64,000 nucleotides of DNA. Source: Powellomyces hirtus (Eukaryota; Chytridiomycota; Chytridiomycetes; Spizellomycetales; Powellomycetaceae). Positions 18,490 to 30,450 of the stretch are shown in pieces (within the stretch, counting starts at the first letter, position 1; each line of letters starts with the position of its first letter). The translations under genes and the position numbers were made by a program. The notes below the pieces were generated by a model. It made no database searches. It worked only from the letters and a program-made list of their open reading frames with translations, and had not been told where the DNA came from. The DNA lies in the NCBI GenBank assembly GCA_025526995.1, contig JAHLKG010000022.1, positions 1 to 64,000 on the forward strand, read 5' to 3'.

Positions 18490-19000
18490 CATACATTGAA
18501 TATGCTCCAAAGAATATTCAACACTCGAGCCTGGACAGTATATATCCCTATGTTCCTCGGTCTTTTAAATGATGGCACCAGAGAACACTGATGATTGCTT
18601 GGGCTCAACCCATTCCAGTTTGAGCGACAGGGTTGTGACGGGGTCTGCACTGATATGACACAGCAGGAGCCTAGATAAACATTAGTTTCACACCAGAAAG
18701 AGCGTAAAGGGTTGACCCAAACAAGGAATACATACATACTGCTGCCTTGCGCAGCTATCTCATTGAGTTTGGTGTGAGTCTCTTGTACAACTTTCACGAT
18801 GTATTCCTCTGCACCTGCCAGCTTTATTAAAGTTACATCCGCAGTCCTTTGGCATTGCATTGCCACACCGTATGTCGCACAGAGTTTGGCGATCTCTTTC
18901 TTAATGAGCTGTCCATCCGCTCAAAGAGTGAATTGCTAATGGCCTTTTGAGGAAGATTGTTGATCAAATGCTTTAGTGCACCACATAGCGGGGGCATGGG
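18490..19000 (-). pseudogene. decayed gene fragment of unknown family
   Basis: Minus-strand frames read a coherent helical protein: GALKHLINNLPQKAISNSLF, then after a frameshift near 18920 IKKEIAKLCATYGVAMQCQ and VQETHTKLNEIAAQGS. A possible GTATGT intron (about 18670-18740) leads to TLSLKLEWVEPKQSS and then a TGA/TAA-broken tail. I do not recognise the family. It lies among mobile elements and is probably a relic of one. Confidence 0.4.
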
Positions 19001-19089
19001 CAGGTGTGCGATGTTTTATACGTTAGTGATTTCAGTCTTTGAATGAGTTGAAAGCCATAATCTAACTAAACAACTACCAATGTTTGAAA

Positions 19090-19243
19090 GCACGGTGAGA
19101 AAGCCACGCCGCAAACAAGCAACAGCGCAAAACAAGAAAGCCATGCCACAAACAAGCAACAGCACGAAACGAGAAAGCCATACTGCAAACAAGCAACAGC
19201 GCCAAACGAGAAAGCCACGCTGCAAACAAGCAACAGTGCAAAC
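19090..19243 (+). repeat. 37-bp minisatellite, about four units
   Basis: The unit contains GAGAAAGCCA, GCAAACAAGCAACAGC and a CAAAC end. It repeats about four times with substitutions, mostly C/T and G/A. Confidence 0.8.
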
Positions 19244-19443
19244 CCTCAATACAAACAATGTTGGCGTGTACAGACTCTGTCATCGAGTCACAACTGCGCC
19301 ATTGCAGGGCGTATGCTATGCCACTATGATGAGTCACGCGATCACGTGCCAACCACGTGATCAACTCTGATATAAGTAGTTTTCCTTCCATACTTAATAT
19401 ATCGAGGGGACCTTTTCTCTTTTACTCCAACAGAGCGGGATTA

Positions 19444-19448
19444 AGTTA
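19444..19448. other. target-site duplication AGTTA (left)
   Basis: The same five bases follow the right LTR at 27461-27465. Confidence 0.85.
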
Positions 19449-19723
19449 TGTAATGAGGCGTGGCTCGCCAGCCTAAGCCTAGATACGCGTCGGGAAGGGT
19501 CCCGTGCGAGATGGATGCTAGCGTCAGCATCCTGAAGGGTATTAGACCTCAGGGATGGCCACAGATGGCCATCACGTGACCGGGACTGCCCTGCGGTCCA
19601 GAAGAAAAGTAGGAATACTCCAACAAGGGCGTATTCAAGACTTAGAGATCTTACAGTAGAATTAGAGATAGGGAATCCCCGAATAGAAGACTAGACTCTG
19701 GCAACGGACCTAGTATTATTACA
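19449..19723 (+). repeat. left LTR of gypsy element
   Basis: 275 bp, TG...CA ends. The internal part begins TGGTAGCACCACC, which fits a tRNA primer-binding site. Confidence 0.93.
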
Positions 19724-19751
19724 TGGTAGCACCACCCCGTAGACGACAACA

Positions 19752-20962
19752 ATGGCACGTAGCACCAGGAACAGCCCAATGGCAGTAGGAGAACCCAAAG
19801 TCGACACACCGACCGACAACCCCGTTGCAATGTTGGCTGCACAATTGGCGGAGACCCAACGCCTACTGCAGGAGCAGATCGCAATGGGAGAGGCCCGCTT
19901 CGAGGCCCTTCTCTCAAGGATTCCGACTCCAGTCCAACCAGCGGTTGCAACACCGCACGTCGATATCATCCTGGTGGAAGAAAACCGTGCACGAATGCAA
20001 GCCGAGAAGGAACGCCGCGAGAACCTTCGCAAGCAGCTGACACACTTTGACGGAAAAGGGAACAGTGAAGAAATGGTGTCGAAGGTCGATGAGTTCTTGA
20101 AGGTCCACACGCGCTACCTTGAGGCAACCGACTTCAGGACGGACCACCGAGACATCGACCACATCTCTGGGTACCTCAAGGAAACCGCCGACGAATGGTG
20201 GCAAATGCTCAGAGATGCCGGCGACCAACCCACGACATTGGAAGAATTCACGAGGATCCTCCGCGTCCGCTTCTACCCCACCAACTTACGAAACACCGCA
20301 GAGGCAAAAATGAAGCGGCTGGTTTTCACTAATAGCATATCGGAGTATATCGCCAAGTTCAATACCCTTCGGGCCCAGATCGCGACGCTCGACGACAAGG
20401 AGCGGCTTACCCCAAGGCAAGAGCGTGACTATTTCTTAACGGGATTCTCGACCAACCATGTTGGCCAGCGCATTCGGGACCACTGCTATGCCGCAATCAT
20501 GAGGAATAATGGTGCCAAGATCCCGATCACCAAGCTACAGAACGAAGCTCTACTATGCTACAGGATTCGAGGCTATGCGGACGATGTCGCGCGGGTAACC
20601 CCCGACGGAAGGAGACGTCAGTACGCTGCAGTCCAGCCAGCTCAGGTACATTGAGGGAACTATCAAGCACGAGAAAGGGGACGTCACACCCCCTATGGCT
20701 CAGGTCGTCCCACGCACGGCACGGACAACCACCAAGGGATCTCAGACCGTGAGCGTATCACCTATAACGAACATTGTGAACGCAACGAATGTTTCAACTG
20801 CGGAGGCAAGGGGCACTATGCCCGTGGGTGCTCAGCAGGTAGAGGTAAGACCGGTGGGCATAGAACGTTTGCCGCCCCTGTAGAGATCACCGAAGAGCCC
20901 GGGGACGACACGGTCAGCGACGGGGGCTCCGTCAACAGCTCGGATTTTCGCCCCGGATGCTG
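19752..20962 (+). pseudogene. gypsy Gag with CCHC knuckle, one in-frame TGA
   Basis: The frame from ATG 19752 reads a gypsy Gag (DEWWQMLRDAG, LRVRFYP-like and FNTLRAQIATL blocks). A TGA at 20652-20654 interrupts it. The same frame continues to a CX2CX4HX4C knuckle (CFNCGGKGHYARGC) at 20790-20831 and ends at TGA 20961. The first TGA is one C-to-T step from CGA. Pol starts in another frame overlapping this end. Confidence 0.85.
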
Positions 20963-23900
20963 AACGTTTGCACCGTCTCAGTACCCCAACCCCGGATGCA
21001 AGACAAGATCCCCACGGACAGGCCGGGACCCCGCATCCACAGGAAGACATTTGTGGTTCACGGGAAGGTACAAGGGCACTTTGCCCGCATCCTAACCGAC
21101 ACCGGGTGTAACACCCTGATCATCAGCGACACTTGGGCAGCCAAGCACGGCCTCCGGACCTACACCTCTCCAACTCCGCTGGAGGTCCGATGGGGCGATA
21201 GAGCGGGAAACTACGGTGCAACGAAGATGACCTGTGGGGACCTCGCGGTGTTCACCAAGGAGAAGATTACCTACCGGGAAGACACCGTACCGTTCATGGT
21301 CGCACCGATCAGGGTTGATGTCATACTTGGTTTACCATTCATATTGGGATTGGACGTCCGAGGGCTTGTCGACCAAGAGGGCTTCCCAACGATGACGTTT
21401 TACCATGACGGCCAGACCCTCAGCCTTCGAGCCAAATCAACTAATCGCCATTGGGAAGCACCGTCCGCGTGCGCCGCCCGGCTGCTCTCCCCACGAGAGG
21501 TGCGGCCCTGCAGGTTCCAGCCGGCGAAGCCAGCACTCAATGCAGAGGGAATCTACACCGCCAAACAATGGAAACGCTTGATGAAGAAGGGCGAGATCAC
21601 TGGAGTCTTCGAGGTACACATTGTAGATGCGATTCCAGTCGTAGAAGCTCAATTCGTACGAACGGTCGACGCCAAGAAAAGGGCAATCTTGGAGGAACGA
21701 CGCCACACCAACACTGAAGCCAAGGCGGCAGATCAAGAAGACTCGCTAGAGGCGCTGGCAGCCGACCATCCACTCCGACTGACCGTAGAGAAATACGTCA
21801 CGACGCTATTCACCGAGCAGTCAGGCATGCCTCCGGACCGAGGCGAGGACAATTTCAAACCTGGCTCGAAGCCCGTGATGCAGCCACTCCGGCATTTGAG
21901 CCCTGACGAACTGGACAAGCTCGGCCAGCAGATGCAGCGTTTAATGGACAAGGGTTGGATCTCACACTCTCGCAGTCCGTGGGGCGCGCCTGTCCGATTT
22001 GCCCCAAAGAAGGACGGCGGCTTGCGCTGCTGCATTGACTACCGGGCACTGAACAAGATGACCCACAAGGATGCCACGCCACTCCCGAACCTCTCGGAGC
22101 TGCGCGACAGGCTTGTCAACATGCGGGTATTCACCGCGATTGACATCCGCGACGCGTACCACTGCATCATGATCCGACTGGAAGATAGGGAGTAAACAGC
22201 GTTCCAAACACGTTTTGGACATTTCGAATACAATGTTCTACCTTTCGGCTTAACTAACGCACCTGCTACATTCCAGCAACTAACCAACAAGCTCTTGGGC
22301 AACAAGTACGACGCCTACGTGATCTCATACCTCGACGATATTCTCATATTCAGCACCGACATGAGCTCGCACATTCAGCACGTCGACGAGGTCCTCAAGA
22401 CCTTGACGGAACATCGCCTCCACGTCAAACCCAGCAAATGTCAATGGGCGGTTGACGAAGTCGAGTTCTGCGGCCACCGAGTCGGCAAGGATGGCCTGAG
22501 TATCGCCCCCTCCAAGGTGACCGCTGTCCGGGAACGACCCCGCCCGACCAACTCCCTGGAGCTCCTTAGCTTCATGGGCCTCGTCAACTATGTCAAGGAA
22601 TACATCCCCGAGTATGCACAGATTGCCCTACCCCTAACGAATCTGCAATCCGGCAACCGCTCATGGCAGTGGGGTGACGAGGAAGATCGAGCGTTCAATC
22701 GCTTAAAGGAATTATGCTCCTCGGCACCCACCCTAGCGTACTTTGACCCGGCGCTCGACACCTACTTGTTCACGGACGCATCAGGCTACGCCTACGGCGG
22801 ATGGCTGGCGCAGCTGGCCAAAGGGGATTTCCCTTACCCTCACCCACTACCAACCACCAAATCGGGCTTAGCCAACCTCCCGCAACTTTGCCCGGTGACA
22901 TACTACTCCCGCAAGATGCAACCCGCCGAGACTCAATACCCCGTGCATGAACAAGAACTACTGGGATTAGTCAAATCCATACGCGCCAACCGCCATTACC
23001 TCATCGGCCACCGATTCCGCGCGTTTGTTGACCACAGGTCCCTGATCTACCTCCAGGAACAACCCCACCTGTCACGTCGCCAAGCAGGCTGGGTCGAGTT
23101 TCTCCAACAGTTCAATTTCTCAGTGGAATACCTCCCCGGCACATGGAATTCGATCGCCGACTTCCTCAGTCGCGACCCAACTTACGCCCCCAAGTGTGCA
23201 ACCTGCCAGGCCAAGATCGACGCGGTCACCGCCATTGTGCAGACGGAGAAGCCTGTCCCGACGCACATGCCGACTGATGCGGACTGGACCCAAGCGCTCG
23301 CATCGGATGATTTTGGCCAAAACATCTTACTAACCATCAACAGTCCCCCGGAGAACCTATCCGGCCATGCACGCCGATTCCGGACAGTGGACTCCCCTCC
23401 GCACCGATTCTTGATGTACCATGACCGTCGGTACGTCCCCGACAGCTTGCGGGGGTTCAGATTCATCACAACTCCCTCGCAAACGGTGGTCACTCCGAGG
23501 TCCAACGGACGCTCGCCAAACTTCTGGAGTTGTACTACTGGCCCCACATGGAACGTGATGTGTACCAATATGTCCGCACCTGCCCTACCTGCCAACGTCA
23601 CAAGCGAACCACGCTGATCGGTTTCCTCCGCAGCTTACCAATCCCCGACGCTCGTTGGCAACAAATCGGCATGGATATATTCTTCCCCACGTCAGGCTCT
23701 AAGGGGGGGAACCTCGTATAGAGCCCAACGTGACGAAGAACCCTTCGCACCACACCGGCGAGAGACTGACCAAGACGGCGGACGCCGTACTCCTCATCGT
23801 TGACTACCTTTCATGCCGCGTGATACTTCTACCTACTAACACACGCACTACAGCTCCGGAGACAGCTCAACTCTTTCTAGAACAGGCATTCCGTCACACG

Positions 23901-24866
23901 GGGTTACCCCACACCATTGTGAGCGATTGGGACCCCAAGTGGCTAGCAGAATTCTGGCGGTACCTCATGGGGGCACTCGACGTCAAGCAAGAACTCTTGT
24001 CAGCACAACACCAACAGACCGACAGCACGGCGGAGAACGCCATCAAGACGATCAAGGGAATCATGGGCCCCTTTCTTGACTACGCCGGCTCCAACTGGAA
24101 GAGTTTACTCCCCACACTCGAGTACAACTACAACTGAACGCCGCAGACGTCGACGGGACTATCACCTTTCGAGATCGACCTAGGCCGCGTTCCCCGGGTA
24201 CCGAACCAATGGGTAGCACCTAACCCCGGAGAGATGATAAGGCAATCGGCACAAACCGCTGTGGAGAGACGGGTTAAGGAATTTGCCGACGTGAGTCGCA
24301 TCGTGCAGCAACGGCTCCGAGACGCACAGGACCAGCAGGCAAAGTACTACGATCGCAAGAAGCACACGGAAGCATACCGAGAGGGTGACAAGGTCTTACT
24401 CCATCGTGAGGGTATCGCGATTACTAGCGTCACCACAAGGAACAAGAAGCTGGCTGAGCAATGGATTGGGCCATTCACAGTACGGGGCAAGGGGCCGCAT
24501 CCTGACACCTACGAGCTCAAACTACCCAAGGAGTTCACCGGGTTGCACCCAGTTTTTCATGTCAGCATTCTGAGACGGTACCATGATCCGGGCGGTACCC
24601 CGTACAGACAGGTCACCGCTCCGCCTGAGCCCAAGAAGGACAAAGACGGTCAGGAGACCTACCAAGTGGACAAGATCCTAAATGCCAGATGGCACAGGAA
24701 CACCGAGCAGTTCTTAGTCAAGTGGACAGGTTACAACAGCACCCAGAACACGTGGGAGCCGTATGCACACATGAAGGGGACGACCGCACTGGAAGAATGG
24801 CTCCGGGAGCACCCCGGAGAGGACCGCGGCCAAAGGCTAGCAGCCAGGCGACGTAAGAGAACCTAG
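20957..24866 (+). pseudogene. gypsy Pol: protease, RT, RNase H, integrase, chromodomain
   Basis: The protease shows ILTDTGCNTLI. The reverse transcriptase runs from GWISHSRSPWGAP through AIDIRDAYHCI to YLDDILIFS near 22330. RNase H has FTDASGYAYGG and is followed by an HHCC-type zinc region (CPTCQRHK) and the integrase core (VDYLS, VSDWDPKW, STAEN). A C-terminal chromodomain (QFLVKWTGYNSTQNTWEP) sits at about 24700-24770. Breaks: TAA at 22193-22195, a frameshift near 23462, TAG at 23719-23721 and TGA at 24135-24137. The catalytic YLDD is intact. Confidence 0.9.
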
Positions 24867-25760
24867 ATAGCGAGCTGTACCGTAAATTAACAAGAGATAT
24901 GCTACTTGAGGTAGAGGACCTTATAGCGCGAGATCTCGGCATCGTTGGACAATGGCCGAAGGCTGCTGGGCAGCATACCTCGCTGGGCGAGATGCCGGCA
25001 TCGTTGGACGATGGCCGAAGGCTGCTGGGCAGCATACCTCACTGGGTGAGATGCCGGGATCGCTGGGCGATGAGCCGACGGCTTGCCGATGCAAGGTGAC
25101 CCGCACCAGATTTGCATGGCGGCGTACCTCGAGACCCGCGGGGACCATGGCCGTGGTACATACCTACGCGAAGGGGAAGAGAAGGGCTTCGGCCAAGATA
25201 CCGGCATCGTTTGACAATGGGCCAAAGGCCGCTGGGCGGCATACCTCACTGGGTGAGAAGGGTGATGCTGGGCATCGACCGGCTGCCGTTGCAAGGTGAC
25301 CGGCACCAGATTTGCATGGCAGCGTACCTCGAGACCCGCGGGGACCATGGCCGTAGTACATACCCACGCAAAGGGGAAGAGAAGGGCTTCGGCCAAGATA
25401 CCGGCATCGTTTGACAATGGGCCGAAGGTCGCTGGGCGACATACCTTGCTGGGCGAGATGCCGGCATCGTTGGACGATGGCCAAAGACTGCGAGGCAGTA
25501 GACCTCACGAGGTGAGATGCCGGGATCGCTGGGCAATGAGCCGAAGACTGCAAGGCAGTAGACCTCACGAGGTGAGATGCTGGCATCGTTGGACGATGGC
25601 CGAGGGCTGCTGGGCAGCATATCTTGCTGGGCGAGATGCCGGGATCGCTGAGCAATGAGCCGAAGACTGCGAGGTAGTAGACCTCACTAGGTGAGATACC
25701 GGCATCGTTGGACAATGGCCGGGGAACCGCTGGGCGGTCTCCCCAACGGGGGAGTGTGAT
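24867..25760 (+). repeat. minisatellite array in the gypsy 3' region
   Basis: A unit of about 58-60 bp containing GATGCCGGCATCGTTGGAC and GCTGGGCAGCATACCTC repeats many times with variation. Within it a larger block of about 190 bp (from GCAAGGTGAC to GGGCTTCGGCCAAGATACCG) occurs twice, at about 25090 and 25285. It creates many meaningless open frames on both strands. Confidence 0.8.
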
Positions 25761-25987
25761 GCAGGGCATCTACCATGAGCACCATAGCCGGGAGGAAGCC
25801 GAGTGACATTGAACACAGCGGATGCACACAAAATGCTACGAGGCTCAAGGGAGCACAGCGATGAGAAGGCAAGTACAGCGATGAGATTGTGGTACTGAAT
25901 TTGATTATACGGGCCGAAGGCCAGGCCCCGAAGGAGCAACAGACAACAAGTGAAAGTATGTACAAGAAGGAGGGGGGGGAGAACTAA

Positions 25988-26728
25988 TCAACCAATCTTG
26001 GTGAATGAGAATTGGCACCGGTTGCCGTGGCACCGGTCGCCCAACCCGCACCGGACGGGGGTGTAATTTGCCACGTTCATCTCGCTGCGAAGAGAGCTGA
26101 GTTAGTCAGGTAAGACAGCAGCAGGCCGAAGAGTACTACTCACGCGCGGACGTGGCCCATGCAGTGGAGATGGTTGCATGGAAACATGCGGAGGTCCGCT
26201 CCAACATGGTTGCAGCCAGCGAACTGGCACCCAGCGGGGACGGCCGCAAAGAAGAGGACCCGGTCGCAGTGGGGGGTGCCGCACTTCAACTGGCCCTGAG
26301 GGCCGTCGTTCTGGAAAACAAAAGGAACAAGGGAACTACACCGTTAGGAAGACATCAGGCCGCCTCTCAGCGCAAGGGAAACATACCGTGTCGTCGGCCG
26401 CCGCCACGATGCAGGGCCGGCACACCAGATGGTGGCATTCTGACATGAACATCTTGCTCTTGCGGAAAAGACGGCATTTCCAGCAAGAAGGCAAGTCGGC
26501 CGACCCCTCGGGGGTGGACTTTTCATGGACCGAGGGGTCCTGTAGATAACAAGGGAAGACGGGGAACATGAGACGAGTTGCCACAACCGAGGATGAGCAC
26601 CGACCCCTACTTACCCGGGCGGGCTGGGCCCGCTTGGTTGCGCCTTTCGCGAGTTGTTGGGCGGGCCGGCGCTTGCCCGCGGTGGTGGTGTCGGAGGGGA
26701 GAGGAGAGTTGTTGGCGACGTCGGCCAT
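25988..26728 (-). CDS. RING-type zinc-finger protein in antisense inside the gypsy element
   Basis: Exons 26728-26342, 26310-26144 and 26084-25988 give 216 residues with all joins in phase. After a low-complexity start, residues about 80-125 form a RING pattern: CWKC, then a C-x-H-x2-C-x2-C cluster in SECHHLVCRPC, then CFPC. Exon 2 is again Cys/His-rich (KCGTPHCD, GCQFAGCNH, FPCNHLHCMGH), and exon 3 ends with CGLGDRCHGNRC. RING proteins are usually E3 ubiquitin ligases or bind nucleic acid. The gene lies between pol and the right LTR, opposite to the element, and has its own introns, so it looks like a captured or accessory gene rather than element core. Splice sites are inferred. Confidence 0.6.
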
Positions 26729-27174
26729 GTTGTTTGTGTATGTATGTGTGTGCATGTGTGTGTGTGTGATGTGTGTCTGTCGAGCTACAAAGGAAAGAAG
26801 AGCGAGAGGGGGGAGATTCAACAGGCAGTACCTTTTTGAAGGCTCGACCTGCCTGGGAACGCTCGGAAATTCAGGTGTTAGTGTTTCATCCCCTACGGAG
26901 CGCAGCAGATGTTACTTATTGAAATCCGCATGGAGGAAGCTACTCGTGATTCATCTAGGGCCCCTGCGAAGAGAGAAATAGACTTTCCGACAACTTCGCG
27001 CACTACGAAGGGCGGAGACTACCTGCCGGAGGCTACCGCGACGCGACCCGCACCAGGGCCGCCTCCCCAGCCTCATCTTCCCACAACCACGTCAACATCC
27101 GTTAACCTGCCGCCGCCCGGCTTAGGCAAGCTTCGCCTCGCTGAAGAGATTCGAGCCTAAGAGATAGTCGCAAA

Positions 27175-27185
27175 TCTAAGGGGGG
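27175..27185 (+). other. polypurine tract before right LTR
   Basis: CTAAGGGGGG lies immediately before the TG of the right LTR, the expected site of plus-strand priming. Confidence 0.8.
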
Positions 27186-27460
27186 TGTAATGAGGCGTGG
27201 CTGACCAGCCTAAGCCTAGACACGCGTTGGGAAGGGTCCCGCGCGAGATGGATGCTAGCGTCAGCATCCCGAAGGGTACTAGACCTCAGGGATGGCCACG
27301 GATGGCCATCACGTGACCAGGGCCGCTCCGCGGCCTAGAAGAAAAGTAGGAATGCTCCAACAAGGGCGCATTCAAGACGTAGAGATCTTACAGTAGAATT
27401 AGACATAGGGAATTGACAAATAGAAGACTAGACTCTGGCAACGGACCTAGTATTATTACA
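27186..27460 (+). repeat. right LTR of gypsy element
   Basis: 275 bp, same ends as the left LTR, with about 7 percent difference. AGTTA follows at 27461-27465. Confidence 0.93.
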
Positions 27461-27465
27461 AGTTA

Positions 27466-28168
27466 CTTCGTTGTGTTGCCTAGTCAACTACTCTGAAAGC
27501 TTCCTCAACTATCTACCCAGATACTCTCAGACCAACAAACAACAACGTAATTAATCACTATATCCATTTCTGACATAGCCCCATGGCGTCTGCACCCAGT
27601 CCCACCCTGTCCCCAACAATTGCTTTATTAGTCACTATTTCCGGTTCTAAAATGGCCCCATGGCGCCCGGCACCCCACCCCGCCCAACAATCGCTTTGGT
27701 ATTTTGGTTAGCCAAAACAATGTTCTGACACCCAGAATAGAATTCAGATTTGTGGAAGAGCCCCATGGGCTACGGTCTTTAACTGGTCCAATGTGTGATT
27801 TCAGCCAAATTTCACCCCGCTCACATGACTGCGTCACTTGAAAGCGTCAATATTTGTTTGCTCTGTGAATTACGGAACGCAAAGCGGAACAGATGCTGTA
27901 ATACCAATTATCGATAGTAGAGCTTCACCAGCGGTCGGCTGAAACGCCAGGTTTTTGTGTGTTGAGTTTTTGAGGGACGCGTTCGAAGCAATTTTCAACG
28001 CCATGGGAGATGGCTCTGAAAGCCTCATACATCCATACATATATATATATAGACCTCATATTCTCCAAATCCGGCTAGTAAAAAGCCATATCCTAAGTTA
28101 AGGTAGACGTGCCTCATAAGCAATTATCACAGCAGCTCAGCAAACCCCACAAGGTCTCAGCTCTATAA
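27466..28168. other. intergenic with repeats
   Basis: An imperfect tandem pair of about 73 bp lies at 27560-27710 (AGCCCCATGGCG and GGCCCCATGGCG blocks). A Harbinger-like end repeat lies at 27931-28010 in the order GAGCTTCACCAGCGGTCGGC, then CCAGGTTTTTG. No gene is recognised. Confidence 0.5.
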
Positions 28169-28208
28169 GAGCATCTTTAACGGCAGGCATTTAATTGTGG
28201 CACAGCAG
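28169..28208 (+). repeat. Harbinger left terminal inverted repeat
   Basis: It starts GAGCATCTTTAACGGCAGGC and pairs with 31677-31716. Confidence 0.93.
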
Positions 28209-28312
28209 TCACGTGTGAAACCCCAAATGTTTAAAGTTCCCACTTGCCAACCTACACTTTGACGCTAATTTCTTGCTTTACTTGTAATAATGCCCAAATA
28301 GACCGGTCGAGC

Positions 28313-29716
28313 ATGCTTGACAAATTCTGGGCCAAGTACGATACAAGGCAGTGGGGTAGGCGCATTTTACAACGGAGACTGGAACGAAAAGAAGATGTGG
28401 AAAGAAAAACAGCAAGAAAGCGCCTCCGCAATCGTGACCGCCTTAGGGCACTAGGACAAGAGCATCTACTTTGAGACTATTTTAGCGTTGATTGCATCTA
28501 CAGTGAAAAGGATTTTAGGCGCTGCTTCCGAATGTCACGCCAGCTTTTCCTGCGTATTCAAGCAGATCTGTGCAAAAGTGACCGTTACTTTAAACCAGTA
28601 AGTACGCTACTAAGTACCGGTTGGCCACGCAGTACGTGGCCACGCAGTATGTTTGTTTTAATCACAAATTCCGCAATAGCGTCGTGACTGTACAGGACTT
28701 ACTGGTCTCTCATCCGAACAAAAGCTTACTGCCGCACTACGCATGCTCGCCTACGGTGTTGCAGCAGATGCTGTGGACGAGTACGTTCGCTGCGCCGAAG
28801 CTACTGCAACAGTTGCGTTACACCGCTTCTGTGCTGCCATTGTGCACATCTATGCCGTTACTTACCTAAGACCGCCAAACCAAAATGACCTAAATCATAT
28901 ATTGCGGATCAACAGGCAACATGGTTTTCCTGGACTGCTTGGTTCTCTGGACTGCATGCACTGGGCATGGAAGAACTGTCCTCGAGCGTGGGCCGGTCAG
29001 TTTCAAGGCAAGGAAAAGGTTCCGATGATTATTTTGGAAGCGGTTGCAACCTACGATTTACAAATTTGGCATTGCTTTTTCGGCGTTCCCGGCGCTAACA
29101 ATGACATTAATGTCTTGGACTGCTCCCCTCTCTTTGATGACCAACTGGCTGGTCGCACACCAAACCTCGATTACGAGATTAATGGATGTCAATACACTCA
29201 AGGTGCGTTGCGTGGTGCGTGGTGCGTACCTGCGCATTGCGTGGTACAGTATTGCATAGCACATACTCACAAAGAGCATTACTAGGATATTATTTGGTGG
29301 ATGGAATATACCCTCCTTGGGCGATGTTTGTGCAGACGTTCTCACAGCCTAACTGCCAAAAGAAGAAGTTTTTCGCTCAAATGCAAGAAGCAGTGCGCAA
29401 AGACATAGAGCGTGCCTTTGGAGCACTACAAGCGCAATGGCACATTATTCAACGGCCCGCTCGTGGGTGGCATCGCGCGCAACTGGGAAATATCATGAAG
29501 ACCTGTGTGATTTTGCACAACATGATTATCGAGGATCAAGGAGATGCGGCAATGGGAGATATAGCAGAGGATTTTGCCGACATTAACATTTCTCTGGGCG
29601 GTCACAAAGAAACATCGCAACAAATAAGGAAAAAAACATTGCGTGACTCTGTGCTTCATCATCAGTTGCACGCAGACCTGATACAACACTTATGGGAATG
29701 GAAGGGTGGTCAATAA
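28313..29716 (+). pseudogene. PIF/Harbinger transposase, one in-frame TGA
   Basis: Exons 28313-28597, 28680-29202 and 29286-29716 join in phase to 412 codons. The transposase core is typical: FRMSRQLFLRI, AYGVAADAVDEY, GSLDCMHW (first Asp), WHCFFGVPGANNDINVLD (second Asp), DGIYPPWA and KDIERAFG (Glu). A TGA at 28472-28474 in exon 1 breaks the frame between two conserved stretches; CGA or TGG is expected there. Without that stop the protein would be full length. The partner SANT-like protein is encoded on the other strand of the same element. Confidence 0.88.
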
Positions 29717-29915
29717 ATTGCATAAATTGTTTGCGATCCCTGAAACATGTCAGTGCGACTCAATGAGAGCATGAGAGCGTGCGACGCAAACTGGAACCTT
29801 TTGATATATTCCTTCAAAGGGTTGACTGTTTCTGTGACACATGTCAATATGTCTCAAAGCGTTTTTATACTTATACTATACTAGGGTAGCAATGCCCCGC
29901 TGTTTTCTCATCACA

Positions 29916-30382
29916 ATGCCTCGCCCCAAGAAACTGAGAGTCCAAACTGACGCTGAGCGTCAAGCTGAAGAGGATGCAGCAGCTCTTGTAATTTGTTAAA
30001 TTACTATACTGCTTATAAGACACCACTTAATTTGTTTGTATCAGGTTGCAAGGCGCGCAGTGCAGCTTCGTCAGCTGCAGCGCCAGTACCCACGCCTCTA
30101 CCAAGAGGCAATGAAGGAGCACCTTGACGAGGTGAATTGGGATATGGCCGCGGCAAAGGTAAGTGTAATATCATTTTCTGCTGACCTCGTTTGTACTAAC
30201 TGCGGCAACTTGTAACTCAGACCAAATTTGATCAAGTGACCGCATACGCGGAGAAATGGGTCCGCGCCTTTGCTTGGAGGGAAGGGGAGGGGAGGAGGAG
30301 AAGAGAAGAGGGGACGGGGCGAAGGGGGACGGGGCAAGGGGGGTCGGGGCAAGGAGGAAGTGGAGAAGGGGGAAATGGGTGA
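29916..30382 (+). CDS. small charged coiled-coil protein within Harbinger element
   Basis: Exons 29916-29987, 30045-30158 and 30221-30382 join in phase to 115 residues. It starts MPRPKKLRVQTDAERQAEED, continues as a Gln/Arg-rich helix (RRAVQLRQLQRQYPRLYQEA), and ends with a Gly/Gln/Arg repeat. No family is recognised. All three splice joins keep the frame, which favours a real gene. Its place between the two usual Harbinger genes suggests a cofactor or a captured exon set. Confidence 0.5.
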
Positions 30383-30450
30383 AAGTCCCGAGCAAAGCGA
30401 CCGTTAAACTCGGTGGCTACCTTAACCGGTAGACAGGTTTTTTATTCACG

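Larger units (their letters stand above)
19449..27460 (+). mobile_element. Ty3/gypsy chromovirus-type LTR retrotransposon, complete but decayed
   Basis: LTRs of 275 bp at 19449-19723 and 27186-27460 both begin TGTAATGAGG and end TATTATTACA. The 5-bp target duplication AGTTA flanks the element at 19444-19448 and 27461-27465. The order gag, protease, reverse transcriptase, RNase H, integrase, chromodomain is Ty3/gypsy. LTRs differ at about 20 positions, so the insertion is old. More than 2.3 kb between pol and the right LTR is not typical and holds a minisatellite and an antisense gene. Confidence 0.95.

Noticed and set aside
18241..18591. 116-codon plus-strand frame
   Set aside because: It overlaps a more coherent minus-strand decayed gene and has no domain.
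19078..19243. The 37-bp repeats as a CRISPR array
   Set aside because: Units are contiguous with no spacers and the genome is eukaryotic.
24902..25965. Many overlapping open frames on both strands in the minisatellite
   Set aside because: All consist of the same repeated peptide in different frames; no domain and no consistent start.
26909..27160. Plus-strand 83-codon frame before the right gypsy LTR
   Set aside because: Pro/Thr-rich with no similarity, and upstream of the polypurine tract only by chance; not enough to call a gene.
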